Source: Telopea speciosissima (Eukaryota; Streptophyta; Magnoliopsida; Proteales; Proteaceae). From it: a stretch of DNA of 64,000 bases. How positions within the stretch are numbered: position 1 is the first letter of the stretch; each line of letters starts with the position of its first letter. Below, one piece after another: positions 36,246 to 46,907 of this stretch. Below the pieces are notes generated by a model. The model was not told the DNA's origin and searched no databases. It saw only the letters and a program-made list of their open reading frames with translations. Position numbers and translations under genes: made by a program. The stretch covers positions 20,004,698 through 20,068,697 of the forward strand of contig NC_057919.1 in the NCBI RefSeq assembly GCF_018873765.1, read 5' to 3'.

Positions 36246-36415
36246 GGGTAAAGGTTTTGTACACGGTACGATCGTGTACAAAACCTTTCTCCAAAAATAA
36301 AAAAGAATCATTTTTTGGAAGGGGGAAAGTTTCATCATATTTTGGTGGAGGGGGGAGGGGAAGTTTCGTACACGGTTTACACGATCCTGTACAAAACCTT
36401 TCTCCTTTAATAAAT
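36246..36415. mobile_element. MITE nested in right foldback arm, 9-bp TSD
   Basis: Flanked by tttaataaa (36237-36245 and 36416-36424). The left end starts GGGTAAAGGTTTTGTACAC and the right end reads GGAGAAAGGTTTTGTACAG inward. The left terminus is itself a perfect palindrome, 36250-36288 (16-bp arms, 7-bp loop), and the right terminus has an imperfect one. TSD length suggests Mutator-like. Confidence 0.82.
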
Positions 36416-36558
36416 ATAAGATAAGTGTAGAGTAGTGATAGTAATTGCCCCTTTCTCTGATGTTTCCTAATTCTCTATTTTATTCTTAATTAATCTAGCA
36501 CTCTAGCCTTACCTACCACGCTCAGGAAGTTGTAGAAAAGAGTGAAAAACTGCTCATC

Positions 36559-36566
36559 CTATATTG
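36559..36566 (+). promoter_or_regulatory. Probable BAHD2 TATA element
   Basis: TCCTATATTGGGG lies about 70 bp before the ATG. The paralogous promoter of BAHD3 reads TCCTATATAGGGG at the same place (about 55626-55638), a better TATA box, so BAHD2 has one change in it. Confidence 0.5.
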
Positions 36567-36633
36567 GGGAAGGCAAACAGAGCATTATATCATTCTGTTT
36601 TGGTGAAGCAAGTGAATATCGAACCAGTAATTA

Positions 36634-38034
36634 ATGGCGAATTATCCAGCCGTTCGGCACATCTCAAGATGCTCCATTAAACCAGAGAGCATTCCAGAAG
36701 AATCAAATCAACCTTTTCACTTGAACCCATGGGATCTCTCCATGCTTTCCTCACATCCCATCCAAAAGGGTTTTCTCTTTCCCAAACCTCCCCCAACCAA
36801 AAACCCTTCCGTTACCATCATCGAACACCTTAAGGATTCCCTTTCCCGCACCCTTGTCCACTTCCTTCCCCTGGCCGGCCGCCTTGTCACTCATAAACAA
36901 GAAAACCCACATTCTTACTCTGTTTCTCTGGATTTTAAGAACAACCCAGGAGTGGATTTTGTCCATGCTGTTGCAGATGTGACCATGGCAGATATCCTCT
37001 CCTCCATTGACGTTCATCCCATCGTTCAATCATTCTTTCTTCTAGACGAAACTGTCAACCACGATGGCCACACCTTATCTTTGGTGGCTGTGCAGGTAAC
37101 AGAGTTACTGGATGGAATTTTCATCGCATGCTCCTTCAACCATATCATCGGTGATGGGACTTCTTATTGGCATTTCTTCAATGCATGGGCTGAGGTTTGC
37201 AGGATGTTAAAGGGAAAGAATGATAGCATCTCACGCCCACCAGTTCTCAAACAGTGGTTTCTCGATGGCCATGGCCCTATAATCAATTTACCTTTCTCTC
37301 ACCATGATGAGTTCATTGACAGGTACAAGCCACCTGTGGTGCTCAGAGAGAGGTTTTTCCATTTCTCACCACAATCCATTGCGAATCTCAAAGCTAAGGC
37401 CAACGAAGAATGCAAAACCAACACCAGCACCATATCCTCCTTCCAGGCCTTGTCTGCACTTGTTTGGAGATGTGTGACACGGGCACGCCGCCATCTACCC
37501 AGTCACCAGAAAACAAGTTGCAGGTTAGCCATCAATAATAGACCAAGACTGAACCCACCATTATCACCGGACTACTTTGGAAACTGCGTTCAGACTGTGA
37601 GCGCAACCGTGACTGTTGAAGAACTGCTCAGCCATGAAATTAGGTGGGTAGCATGGCTATTGCACGAGGCTGTGAATGGGCATAATGACAGTAAAGTGCG
37701 GGGGTGGCTGGAAGGGTGGATGGCGAGTCCTTTCATTTACCAGCTTAGCAATTTCTTTGATCCTTGCAGTGTTATGATGGGGAGCTCACCCAGATTCAAC
37801 ATGTATGGGTGTGACTTTGGGTGGGGAAAGGCAGAGGCTGTTCGAAGTGGGTTTGCAAATAAGTTTGATGGGAAAGTGTCTTCATACCCAGGGCGCCATG
37901 GAGTAGGAAGTGTGGACTTAGAGGTGAGCCTTCCACCAGAGTGTATGAGTGCCCTCGAGTCTGACCCAGAGTTTATGGACGCGGTGTCGCTTTCCCACCG
38001 CAACCACCACCATCACCACCAAATGCATTATTAA
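36634..38034 (+). CDS. BAHD acyltransferase, copy 2
   Basis: An intronless frame of 466 codons, same subfamily as BAHD1 (HISRCSIKPESIPEESNQPF at the N-terminus). HxxxD is HIIGD at residues 170-174 and DFGWG is at 394-398. Both are complete, so it should be an active acyl-CoA-dependent acyltransferase; donor and acceptor are unknown. The C-terminus ends in a His-rich tail (HHHHHQMHY) produced by a CAC/CAT run that differs among the three copies. Its promoter was invaded by a foldback element ending 173 bp before the ATG, which may alter expression. It is the intact member of the tandem pair with BAHD3. Confidence 0.95.
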   Translation: MANYPAVRHISRCSIKPESIPEESNQPFHLNPWDLSMLSSHPIQKGFLFPKPPPTKNPSVTIIEHLKDSLSRTLVHFLPLAGRLVTHKQENPHSYSVSLDFKNNPGVDFVHAVADVTMADILSSIDVHPIVQSFFLLDETVNHDGHTLSLVAVQVTELLDGIFIACSFNHIIGDGTSYWHFFNAWAEVCRMLKGKNDSISRPPVLKQWFLDGHGPIINLPFSHHDEFIDRYKPPVVLRERFFHFSPQSIANLKAKANEECKTNTSTISSFQALSALVWRCVTRARRHLPSHQKTSCRLAINNRPRLNPPLSPDYFGNCVQTVSATVTVEELLSHEIRWVAWLLHEAVNGHNDSKVRGWLEGWMASPFIYQLSNFFDPCSVMMGSSPRFNMYGCDFGWGKAEAVRSGFANKFDGKVSSYPGRHGVGSVDLEVSLPPECMSALESDPEFMDAVSLSHRNHHHHHQMHY

Positions 38035-38391
38035 TTTGCAGTTGTTTTCAAGCCACAAAGAAGCATTATTGCCAATTGCCAAGAAACAACTTGCAAGTCT
38101 AGAAAGTAAAGCATTAAGGAATGCACGTTTTATTAATTGTAGTCAAAGTCCATCTAATGGGTCTGTTGAATGGTCTACCTACTACTCTATTAGTTTACAA
38201 AGGAATATATCACCTTCGCATTACAAAATGAGTGTTTCTCTTCCCCTTACATGGTTACATTGCCCCCCTTCCTTATTTTTTTTCTCATCTCGTGGGTTGT
38301 TTTTAGAGTAAAAAAATATTATCCTCCGATTTAGATTGATCGATACTTGTGTTGTGCTTAGGGTTTGAATTTTATTTTATGGAAAACGATG

Positions 38392-38580
38392 TTGTGTATG
38401 GGTGTGTATCTACGCCCAAACGTAGTCCCGTGCAAAAACCACCGTATCCCTAGACCTTTCCACTTTTGCAGGGGCATGCACTTGCGCCCAGATACAACCC
38501 GACAAGAAAAGACTGCCATACATCCCTAGAAAGGTGGAAAGATCTAAGGGTGCAATGGTCTTTTCGCACAGTCTTTTCCC
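38392..38580. repeat. MITE-like hairpin in duplicated flank (copy B)
   Basis: This is the paralogue of 33714-33890, with the same order of tgtgtatgggtgtgta, cctttccact, gaaaagactgccatac and tagaaaggtggaa. Confidence 0.55.
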
Positions 38581-39409
38581 TAAACAATAAAAGGAGAATA
38601 AAGAACACTATCTCATTGCATGGATCCATTGACGTAGGAGCACATCAAATTACCATCCTAACCCATGAAATAAAAATCCCATCCATGTTGATGAGCCTAT
38701 ATGTACACTCATTGGCCCTTGTGTTAGTGCAGGGGCTATAGGATTAAGCAACAATGTCTTGCCCTTTATTAAAATATAATATAAATAAAATATTCAAAAA
38801 TATCATCTACTCAAAATCCAGAAATGCTATTTTCTCAAAATAGTGATGGTATATCTATCAAGTAGCAAGTTGTTTTTTGTTTTTTTATTTTTGATGAAAC
38901 AAAGTGTTCAAGTAGCAAGTTGTTGAACTGACATTTTGTGGTTAGGTAGACCTAGAGTACTTGGTTTGTAGCAAAACAAAGCTTTAGAAAAAATCTAGGA
39001 CCGTTGAAAGGGTCCATGGATGTCTAGACATTAAAAGATTGATCATAATCATCTCACAATGAGACATGTGGTAGATCCCCTATAAAATAAAATAAAAAAG
39101 GGAAAAAGAAATGTTGTTTGATCACGTAGTTACTTGGAGTCTTGGACCAACTGGTTTTGGTTCATCAGACAAATGGAGTTAGATTTCACAATTTTCATTT
39201 TGATTGTTTCAAAAACTTGATTTTTTTTAGGTAGAAGATTCTTTCAAATTTGAGTGCTACTTGTACTTGTCTGATATTTTGTAGTCTGGAATCTCGACCG
39301 AGCGAACTCATCTAATTAAAGTCCTTTCTTGCTAATCAAGAAAGCCAAAAGAAATATAACTGGATTTCTGACTTAAGGGGGCTACACGGCAAGCAATGCT
39401 TCCTTAAAA

Positions 39410-40979
39410 TTAGGCTTGTCAATCGGTACGGTTTCAGTAATATGGTATGGTTTCGATATGGTACAAAAAATAGGTACCCAATATCGATACTGTATTGTAC
39501 CATTTAGGAGTCCTATTTTCAATCCCGCAATCGTACCACTACGATATGGTATGAAAATGATATATAAAATGATATGCACACGGTATGGTGTGAAAATGAT
39601 ATGCATACGGTACAAAAATGGTATAAATTCAGTTTTTAAAAAAAAATTGATATAAAAATAATATAAATTTAGAAAAAAAAAAAAATTAAAATGGTAAGGC
39701 AATACTCCATTGTCGATCAACAACTAAATCCTTCATTGTTCTGTTTAAAAATAGTATAAATGCTGCACAAGCTTTGACCTGCTTCACTACCCTTTTTTTC
39801 ATTATTTTTTTTTTCTTACTATGAAAAAGAAAAAAAAGGAAAAAGTATGAAACAGAACAGTGAAGAACACACAGGAGCAGAGGAGGGAGGAGGGTTCTGG
39901 TTAAGTAGAAGAATCCAAGCAGATTTGATATGAGAAATTGGGAATTAATTGAATGCAGTATTTGGATCCTGTAAATTTGGAAAGTTTTGAAATACCCAGA
40001 AAAGAAAAAAATTAAAATGATAAGGGAATACTCCATTGTCCATCAACAACTAAATCCTCCGTAGTCCATTCCTTCCTCCCTCATGGAAGATCTTTTCTTT
40101 TGGGTAGAATTGCTTTGATTGATTCTCTTAGGGATTTTAGAATCTAGACTTTACAGATATAACCCTTGACCTCCCTAAACCAGTGATGAACTTCCCATGT
40201 TTGGAACATTTATAACGAAAGAGGGAAGGAAAGAGAATCAACTGGGAATGTGGTGGCAGTGATTGGGAGGTAACTGAGAAACTGTTGTGAACACGTCTTT
40301 TCATTCAAAGTTTCAAAACCTTAACTACAAAATCTTTAGAACTGATGAATGATAAGAAATGGGTTATTAGAGAATCAAGATTTACAGTAATACGAAGACA
40401 GAGAGAGCGAGAGATGAAGATTTAAACAAGAAAAAAAACCCAGATCCAGTAAGACGAAGCCAGAGAGAGCGAGAGAGAGAGACAGAGGAAGATAGAGAGA
40501 GCGAGACAGCGAGAGATCGAGACAGCGAGAGATCGAGACAGAGAGAGCGAGAGCGATTCATTGTGTACCTGATAAATCTCCGCCGTTAGGGTTTTCGCTG
40601 AACTGAAGAAGACGACCTTTGTGAGAGGAGTTGTGTTTAAACTTTGAAGAGGTTAAGGTTACTCCATTACTCCATTATTGTGAGACTGAAACCATGAAAG
40701 TCGAAAGCGTGAGAGGTTAAGCCGTTAAGGAATTAGGGATTTAGGGGTTATGAATTGATTTTACAAATATACCCCCAAAAACGGTACGGTTTCGGTATAA
40801 TGGTACGGTAACGGTACATATCGATGATATTGTATCCAATACCAATATCGTACCATACCATGATCAATACCATTTAACTGTATCGTATTGTATCATTTTT
40901 GCAACTATGCGACTTGATACGATTTTACACAGGCGATTTCAATTTCGGTACACGGTTTCGATTCCAAATTGACACCCAT
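39410..40979. mobile_element. hAT-like non-autonomous element, 8-bp TSD
   Basis: It interrupts the duplicated flank between ccttaaaa (39402-39409) and acttaaaa (40980-40987); the empty site ccttaaaataaatag is present once in unit A (about 34523-34537). The ends, TTAGGCTTGTCAATCGG and, inward from the right, TATGGGTGTCAATTTGG, match the common plant hAT terminus TAGGGGTGTCAAT. Subterminal regions are rich in ggtacggtttcggta. A purine-rich part with many gagagcgaga repeats is at 40395-40556. No transposase frame is seen. Confidence 0.75.
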
Positions 40980-41879
40980 ACTTAAAATAAGTAGATTCAA
41001 AGACTTGAGAAGACTTGGACCAACTGGTTTTGATTCATCAGACAAATGGAGTTATAAAGACTTCACAATTTTCATTTTGATTCTTTCAAAAAATTGTTTT
41101 TTTAGATAGAATATTCTTTGAAATTTGAGTGCTACTTGTACGGTTGTGCCAGTCTCCTGTCTTATAGTCTGGATTCCGGACAGAGCAAACTCATCTAATT
41201 AAAGTTTTTTCTTGCTAATCAAGAAAGCCAAAAGAAATATAAATGGATTTCTCATTTAAGGTTTTTTTTTAAAATGACTATTTTCTTTCTTGTAGTCTAA
41301 AATTGAATTTTCAAGTGGGGAATGGTGATCGATAAAACAAAATCAATTGAATTTGAAATCACATAAAAAGCCTGAGGGATTTGAAATCCAAAATTGAATT
41401 TTCAATTTTGAAATCTCAAACATAGGAAGATCTACCTAAACTGATATCATGTTAATTTGATAATATGTAGATATGAGGCTAAAATGGCTTGTCTTTCCAT
41501 TGAAAGATGATAGACTATTTATACATAAAATAATAAGGATATGGTGGCATGATTGCCTCCCTAATCTGGGGGTTGGATTTCCTAGATTAATGTATTGTAA
41601 TTGTACAATTCAAATTCAAATATTATACACTCATACATTCCAAAAATATCTACAAGATATGACAGAATTTGATGCCATGCGTTGACATAAATAAGAATAT
41701 ATATTACAAGGAAGACAGAGAAAATCTACATATCAGGTTGTTATCGATACCTTCGCTAGAGTATAATTTTCTTGTTCATAGTTTCTGGGATGTTTCCAAG
41801 TTCTCTATTTTTTTTTTTTTGATGGAATAAAGAAAATAGATAAAAAGATTAGAAGTGTACAGAGTTGTTGAGGCAGGCA

Positions 41880-42802
41880 TTCCTAGCCATATTCCTAGCT
41901 ATAGTTAGACAAAACTAATTACCATCCTTAATAAAATTTACATCCTGGATTTGGTCAGATATATCTAGAAACTCTTTAAATAAATTCAACGGCCATGAGC
42001 ATTTGGTTGGAGATGGAAGAGTATCAGTAATGAGCTTGTTGTCACTCCAAACTTCTTTAATCTTCAACCCAATGCAGGTAGCATGATCAAAACCTTTGCA
42101 GATCGTTAAAAAGAGTGTTGTTAACTCGTCTGAGTGGTGAGTAGTCCCTGTATCAAAAAACTTAATTCTGCCATCTATAAAAAAGAAATAGGATCATCCT
42201 GCGAAGTTTAGTCCAGTAATATAGTGTCCTGCACAGATTAAAATAGGAAAATTGAGCATGGATAAATTAAAACAGGAAGTACTGAGCGAGATAGCTTCAT
42301 TGTTGTCAATTACATCCAAGGACGAAAAAGAGGGAGGGAGCAAGTTATGATCATTGATCCATTTGTGGGTGCAATTAATCACCCACATTGGATCAGCCTT
42401 TTGTGAGGCGATCACCACCTTGTTTTTGGCTGTCCAAATAAAATAACATGTTATGAAAATCACACCAAAAACCCAAGAGACCAGTTGTTTATCCGACCTG
42501 AGATTAAAATAAAAAAACAGACAGAAAGATTTAAGATTATCAAAAGCCAAGGAATCAGTTCTTAGCCCCAAAGGTCCTGCCGCCCAGATGTGTTTAACCC
42601 AATCACAAGATATGAAAATGTGCCATGAGAATTCAACATCATTTTCACATAGAGCACATGAGGAGTCAATCTGGATCCATTTCGATAGAGTGGTCTTAGT
42701 AGGAATTCCTGCATTTAGCAAACGCCAGAAGAACTTAAATTTTGGGTGAATCTGAATTTTCCAAAAGAACTTCCACCAAGCAAGTTTAATAATAGAAAAA
42801 TT
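41880..42802 (-). pseudogene. LINE ORF2 C-terminus: zf-RVT and RNase H
   Basis: After the attag junction the minus frame (42802-42194) carries the zf-RVT domain (FKFFWRLLNAGIPTKTTLSKW, CALCENDVEFSWHIFISCDWVKHIW). After a stop near 42194, a second frame down to about 41880 has RNase H-like HHSDELTTLFLTICKGF and IKEVWSDNKLITDTL. It continues the reading of 47082-49952 once the solo LTR is removed. Confidence 0.82.
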
Positions 42803-44215
42803 ATTAGTGTAGGTGTAGCGGCCGGAGGGTTGCTGAGGGTGCACCTAGATTTAGGGTCTAGGACCCATGAATGGTGCCCCTCTTTCGCAGAAGGGGCGCT
42901 AATTTAACTCCAATGACTCAATGGATGGTCTGCCCCAGATCTCTGGGTAAGTGTCAAGTTACGGGCTGGGAAGGTGTTAGCCACCCAGCAACCGCCCGAC
43001 CGACGGCCGGTCTTCCTAGACCAAACTCTATTGTGTACTGTTGTTTTATACATATTATGTACCTAATTAAACTAAATTTTTTTTTGAATATTTTTGATTA
43101 TCTTAATTGAAATTTATGAACCTAGTTAGGCTAATTAAGATTAATGTTTTAATCCTGATTACTATCACTAGGCTAGATGGTTATATACATTATGCATCTT
43201 AGTTAAGTTAATTAATTGATTTTACCTAAATTAGAAAGCCTAACTCTATGGTCTAAAACATGGTTGACTGTAAAAAAGAAAACCAAGTCTAATTATATCA
43301 TGGAGAAGGACAATTATATTGATAAGCAAAACAGCTTATAGGCCAAAATAGCCAAAATTACGAAAATGCCACTAAAGGGCCAAAATATGTACAAAGGCAT
43401 GAAATCATATTTAAATGCTGTAAATAAGCAAAACATGATTAAATAACATTAACATCACGCATTTGGATCATCAAGAGCACATGAAATGGCAAGGAAATGT
43501 GGGGTGGTAAAAATTACCAAAATGCCCCTGTTATGGCAAACATGTAGAAAATGCATGATAATTCATGAAAATGCTGACTTATGCTTAAAACATGTTTATT
43601 AAATGTTAAAACATGCAGCAAAAGTAACAGGATCCTTTCCGGGGTCCTAAGCAAGGTTTGGTCACAAAATAACCAAAATGCCCCTAAGGGCAAACTGGCA
43701 AAAGTGTCAAAAGACACTCAGAATCATTGTAGGCATCGAAAGTGATGTTAAACATCCTAAAATGACTGAACACACCAAATGATATTTCCAGAATGATAGC
43801 CTAGGCCCATGTTTGGTAAATTACCAAAATGCCCCTAGAGGGCGCAAATGACTTTGTATGCATATCTATCAAGCATGATGGTCACGTATGCATATGAAAA
43901 CATCCTAAACCATTCTAAAACAGCATGTCATGCATAAAAACATTTTTTTTCTATTTTTCTAGAATTTTTCATTATAATTAGAAAAATGACATTTATACCC
44001 CTAAATGAGGTGGGAAACGTATACAAAAACTATCTGTAGACGCTGATTTTTTGTCACCCCCTGATTGACAATGATGACAACGGGACATGGACGATGGACG
44101 ACGCACTCTCCCTCTTTTCAGACCCAAAGATACCTAACCCATAAGACCAAGAACCATGCTGAGCACAAAATGGCCCATTTTAGACCCAAAAACAAGGAAA
44201 AATGGCACTGCGCTC

Positions 44216-44371
44216 CCACGACGCCGTGGACGCCTTCCCACAGCACCATGGGCACCTTCCCACGACACCGTGGGGATGTGTACCGGATTTCCACGGTACC
44301 ATGAGGGGGTGTGACATCAGCCTGCTGACGTCACCCACGGCACCGTGGAAAAGTCCCCCACGGCGCCGTGG
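44216..44371 (+). promoter_or_regulatory. Array of six 14-bp palindromes in LTR U3
   Basis: Copies of CCACGGCNCCGTGG or close variants start at 44216, 44238, 44260, 44291, 44335 and 44358. Three (44335, 44358 and, with one change per arm, 44260) are nearly or fully palindromic. The first three starts are 22 bp apart, about two helical turns. All lie upstream of the TATA box at 44410. They look like repeated binding sites for a dimeric factor or small enhancer units; no factor is assigned. Confidence 0.75.
44326..44333. promoter_or_regulatory. TGACGTCA palindrome (bZIP/TGA-type site)
   Basis: A perfect 8-bp TGACGTCA lies inside the U3 palindrome array, about 80 bp before the TATA box. This is the consensus site for plant TGA/CREB-like bZIP factors, so the LTR may respond to bZIP-controlled stress or hormone signals; binding is inferred only. 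Confidence 0.6.
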
Positions 44372-44409
44372 AGGACTTATCCAGCCAGGAGAGAGAAAGG
44401 GTCCCTCCC

Positions 44410-44417
44410 TATAAATA
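44410..44417 (+). promoter_or_regulatory. LTR TATA box (plus)
   Basis: CCTATAAATAGGAGG is a strong TATA box of the nested solo LTR, so transcription toward the plus-strand side would start near 44440-44450. Confidence 0.75.
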
Positions 44418-46091
44418 GGAGGGTCCCCTCCCACATTTTCCAAGGAATTTTGGGTGGAGAGACCCTCCCCAAGTGATTCCTAGCCTCTTTTCCCCCCTTT
44501 TTTCACCCTCATTTCCCTTCCTTCTTTCATGAGTGTGTGAGTGCTTGAAGTTTTCTTGTGGCGGACAGATCCTTCGATTGTCCCTATGAGTATAGAGCGC
44601 TTTGGCTCCTTGGCTTTGGTATCCCGTCTGTGTACGGATAACCATCGAAACTCCTTTGTTACAGACGTTATTCTGTCTGTTTACTCTTTTCCAAATCACC
44701 CGAAAGAGCCGTTACTCTGCCGAGAAAGAAGCAACGTCGGTCCATTCGTCCATCTCCCCTGAGCCAGGGGCATACAACCATACAGGTATAATTATTGCAT
44801 TTTTGTTGATCCAATGTAGTCCTTTCAGATTTTACCATTTTAGTCCGTATTTTTCACATATATAATGTAGTTTATTATGCTTTAGTTCAATTCATAGCAT
44901 CTGGATGTAGTTCATAATATCCCCCATCCCCGTAATAAGAGAGAGACAACATTCGTCCTTATGTAGCATCTAACACATAGAGACCGGCTTCGACCGGGTG
45001 AGGTGGGTGCCTAACACCTTCCCACACTCGTAACCTGACCGCTTACCTAAACCTTTGGTTGGACCATATGGAGTCACGTAGCCCGATTCCGCTCACCACG
45101 GGTAGGGCTACACTTAATGGGTCCTAGGCCCTAACCCTAGGTGGCGACTTCTCATTGTATTAGCATATTTTAATGCATGATCCCAATCCCCCATTTATCG
45201 ATATCATACATTGACAATGTTATCCACATCCATACACACACACATGTATCTCCCAAAATCCGATGTCGTCATATACCACAAAGGGCGAGGGCAGAGGAAA
45301 CCTTCGTCCCGAAGGACCGCGGTACTTACACTATCAAACATGCATGTCAGTGGATAATGATTCCATAAAATCAAGCATGATGGAATATGCATTCCATAAT
45401 TTTTTTGTGAATTTTTATGCATTTATATTATTTTTAATATTTTCTAAAATGCTAAAAAAGAAGGGAAAACAAAGAAAAATACAAAATCCCCATCACAGAT
45501 CCGAATTGGATAAAACCAGAGCCCATTCCCACTAATCAAAACATGATCTTTAACATGGTCATAACACTTTTGTCCAAATACCCACCCACATGTTCAGATT
45601 TTACATAATCCGAAATCCTTTACAAGGGCAAAAATATCACAAAAAAATGATTTGGAGCTTGAGAAAATTAATGAATGTCAAACATAGTGACAAGCATCAT
45701 CCCTAAAAATTTCATATTTTTATCACTCTTGAATTATTTTTAACATTTTTATAACTGAAAAACAACCTTTGTTGTAAAGAAAATCAAAACAAATACTTAG
45801 AAACAAGTAAAAAATATGGAAAAATACCCTTGAAGCGTGGAAGTGCCTGGGCTCAGCTTGAGTAACCTTTTTTTGACTGTAAGTATCGTCGGAAACCTCC
45901 CAAAGCCGCTCCAAGTGTGGTTGCTCCGAATGGCAAGAGTGGTGAAGAAGGGGTATTTACGGAATTTTATATCGGTAATGGAGCATAACTTATGGATAAG
46001 AAAACCATGGATGGAAAGAGGGGATCAAGGACTACGTGAAGGTAATTTTTTACTAATTTTCCTCTGCCCCTAACCTCTATAAAACACCTCC

Positions 46092-46099
46092 TATTTATA
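46092..46099 (-). promoter_or_regulatory. LTR TATA box (minus)
   Basis: On the minus strand CCTATAAATAGGAGG, the same core as in the nested LTR, marks the promoter of the outer solo LTR about 980 bp from its 5' end. Confidence 0.7.
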
Positions 46100-46639
46100 G
46101 GAAAAAAGTGTTCGAGGAAAGGTCTCAAAGACCCCTGGTACATTAATGGCTAGGATAAGGAGTGATGGGCTGGTTTGCGTGTGGCCAGGCTTGCTACGCA
46201 GCCTAGGCTTGCGTGCGCCTAGGCCTACTGGGCAGGTGGGCATGGGTGATGGGTCTTGTGTGGCTCAGCCTAAATGGTGGGGCTTTGTCCCCTGCCGACA
46301 GTTCAGGTGGGTCGGGTCAGGCCGGGTTGATCCGGTCGGGTCAATCCGGTATGACTCGGGTCGGTCAACTTTTTATTTTATTTTTCTCTCTTTCTTAAAG
46401 ATTCCATTTTAAAGGCCCACATTCAAATATTGATATCTTCCAATCCGTGTGGCCGATTTTGACGTGCCACATATTGCCGCGAAGGTCTCAACCCGTACTT
46501 TTCAGCCGTGTGACAGATATGGTTGGATTTTGCCCAAAAATGGCACGGATATCGAGGAAAACACATAAATGGTGTTTCACACCGATCAAGGTCCAAATGA
46601 TACCAAAATTACATGAAATTTTACGTGTAAGCACAATAT

Positions 46640-46907
46640 GACCAAATAAAGTTATCCAAATGATTTCAGGTCACATCGGGTGGCTCGGGTACCAAGAACC
46701 ATACCAAGGGCAAAACGGTCATTTTCACAAAAATTACCCGATTTGGCCGAAACTTTACGTGAAAACTTAATATGACCAAATGAGGTCATCCAAAGTATTT
46801 CGGACTAAATCGGGTGGTCCAGATACCGAGAACCGTGCCAAGGGCAAAACGGTCATTTTCATGAAAGGTGTTGGATTTGGGTGAAACTTCAAATGTGAAC
46901 TTTAAAT
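46640..46907. repeat. 134-bp tandem repeat inside solo LTR U3
   Basis: Two diverged units start at gaccaaat (46640 and 46774) and share atcgggtgg, agaacc.t.ccaagggcaaaacggtcatttt and gaaacttnacgtg. A weaker third unit lies to the left (about 46530-46639). Confidence 0.8.

Larger units (their letters stand above)
35026..36461. mobile_element. Foldback or Mutator-like element with long TIRs
   Basis: The left arm (35026-35547) and right arm (35935-36461) are inverted copies for roughly 340 bp each once nested insertions are removed. Terminal GAGGCAATTACCATCACTA matches GGGGCAATTACTATCACTA read inward from the right. Later matches include cctagtaacctactaatc with gattaacaggttactagg and gaaagcaccc with ggtgctttc. 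Flanks tttatggga (35017-35025) and tttctctga (36462-36470) are diverged copies of tttctggga, which occurs once at the empty site in unit B (about 41782-41790). A 9-bp TSD fits a Mutator-like element. It contains three nested MITEs and no transposase. Its right edge is 173 bp before the BAHD2 ATG. Confidence 0.83.
33628..38320 (+). repeat. Tandem duplication, unit A (contains BAHD2)
   Basis: Unit A starts at gatttagattgatcgacacttg and runs through the 33.7-35.0 kb flank, the BAHD2 promoter and the gene to about 38320. The matching unit B starts at 38328 with gatttagattgatcgatacttg, and its BAHD part is 55548-57310. Similarity is high and collinear once later insertions are removed, which places BAHD2 and BAHD3 as products of one tandem duplication. 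Confidence 0.88.
44035..45330 (+). mobile_element. Nested solo LTR (plus), 5-bp TSD
   Basis: ctatc at 44030-44034 and 45331-45335 flanks 1296 bp running from TGTAGACGCTGATTTTTTG to GCGGTACTTACA. It lies in the opposite orientation inside the LTR 42808-47076 and is related to it: both start TGTAGACRC, both have CTATAAATAGGAGG, and both share the acaccttccca, gtaac.tgac and tgggtcctag.ccctaa blocks near the 3' end. There is no internal domain. The U3 part has an array of 14-bp palindromes and a TGACGTCA site. Confidence 0.87.

Noticed and set aside
36751-37029. Minus-strand frame within BAHD2 (and the matching one in BAHD3)
   Set aside because: It is conserved only because the sense strand is conserved; it has no domain of its own.
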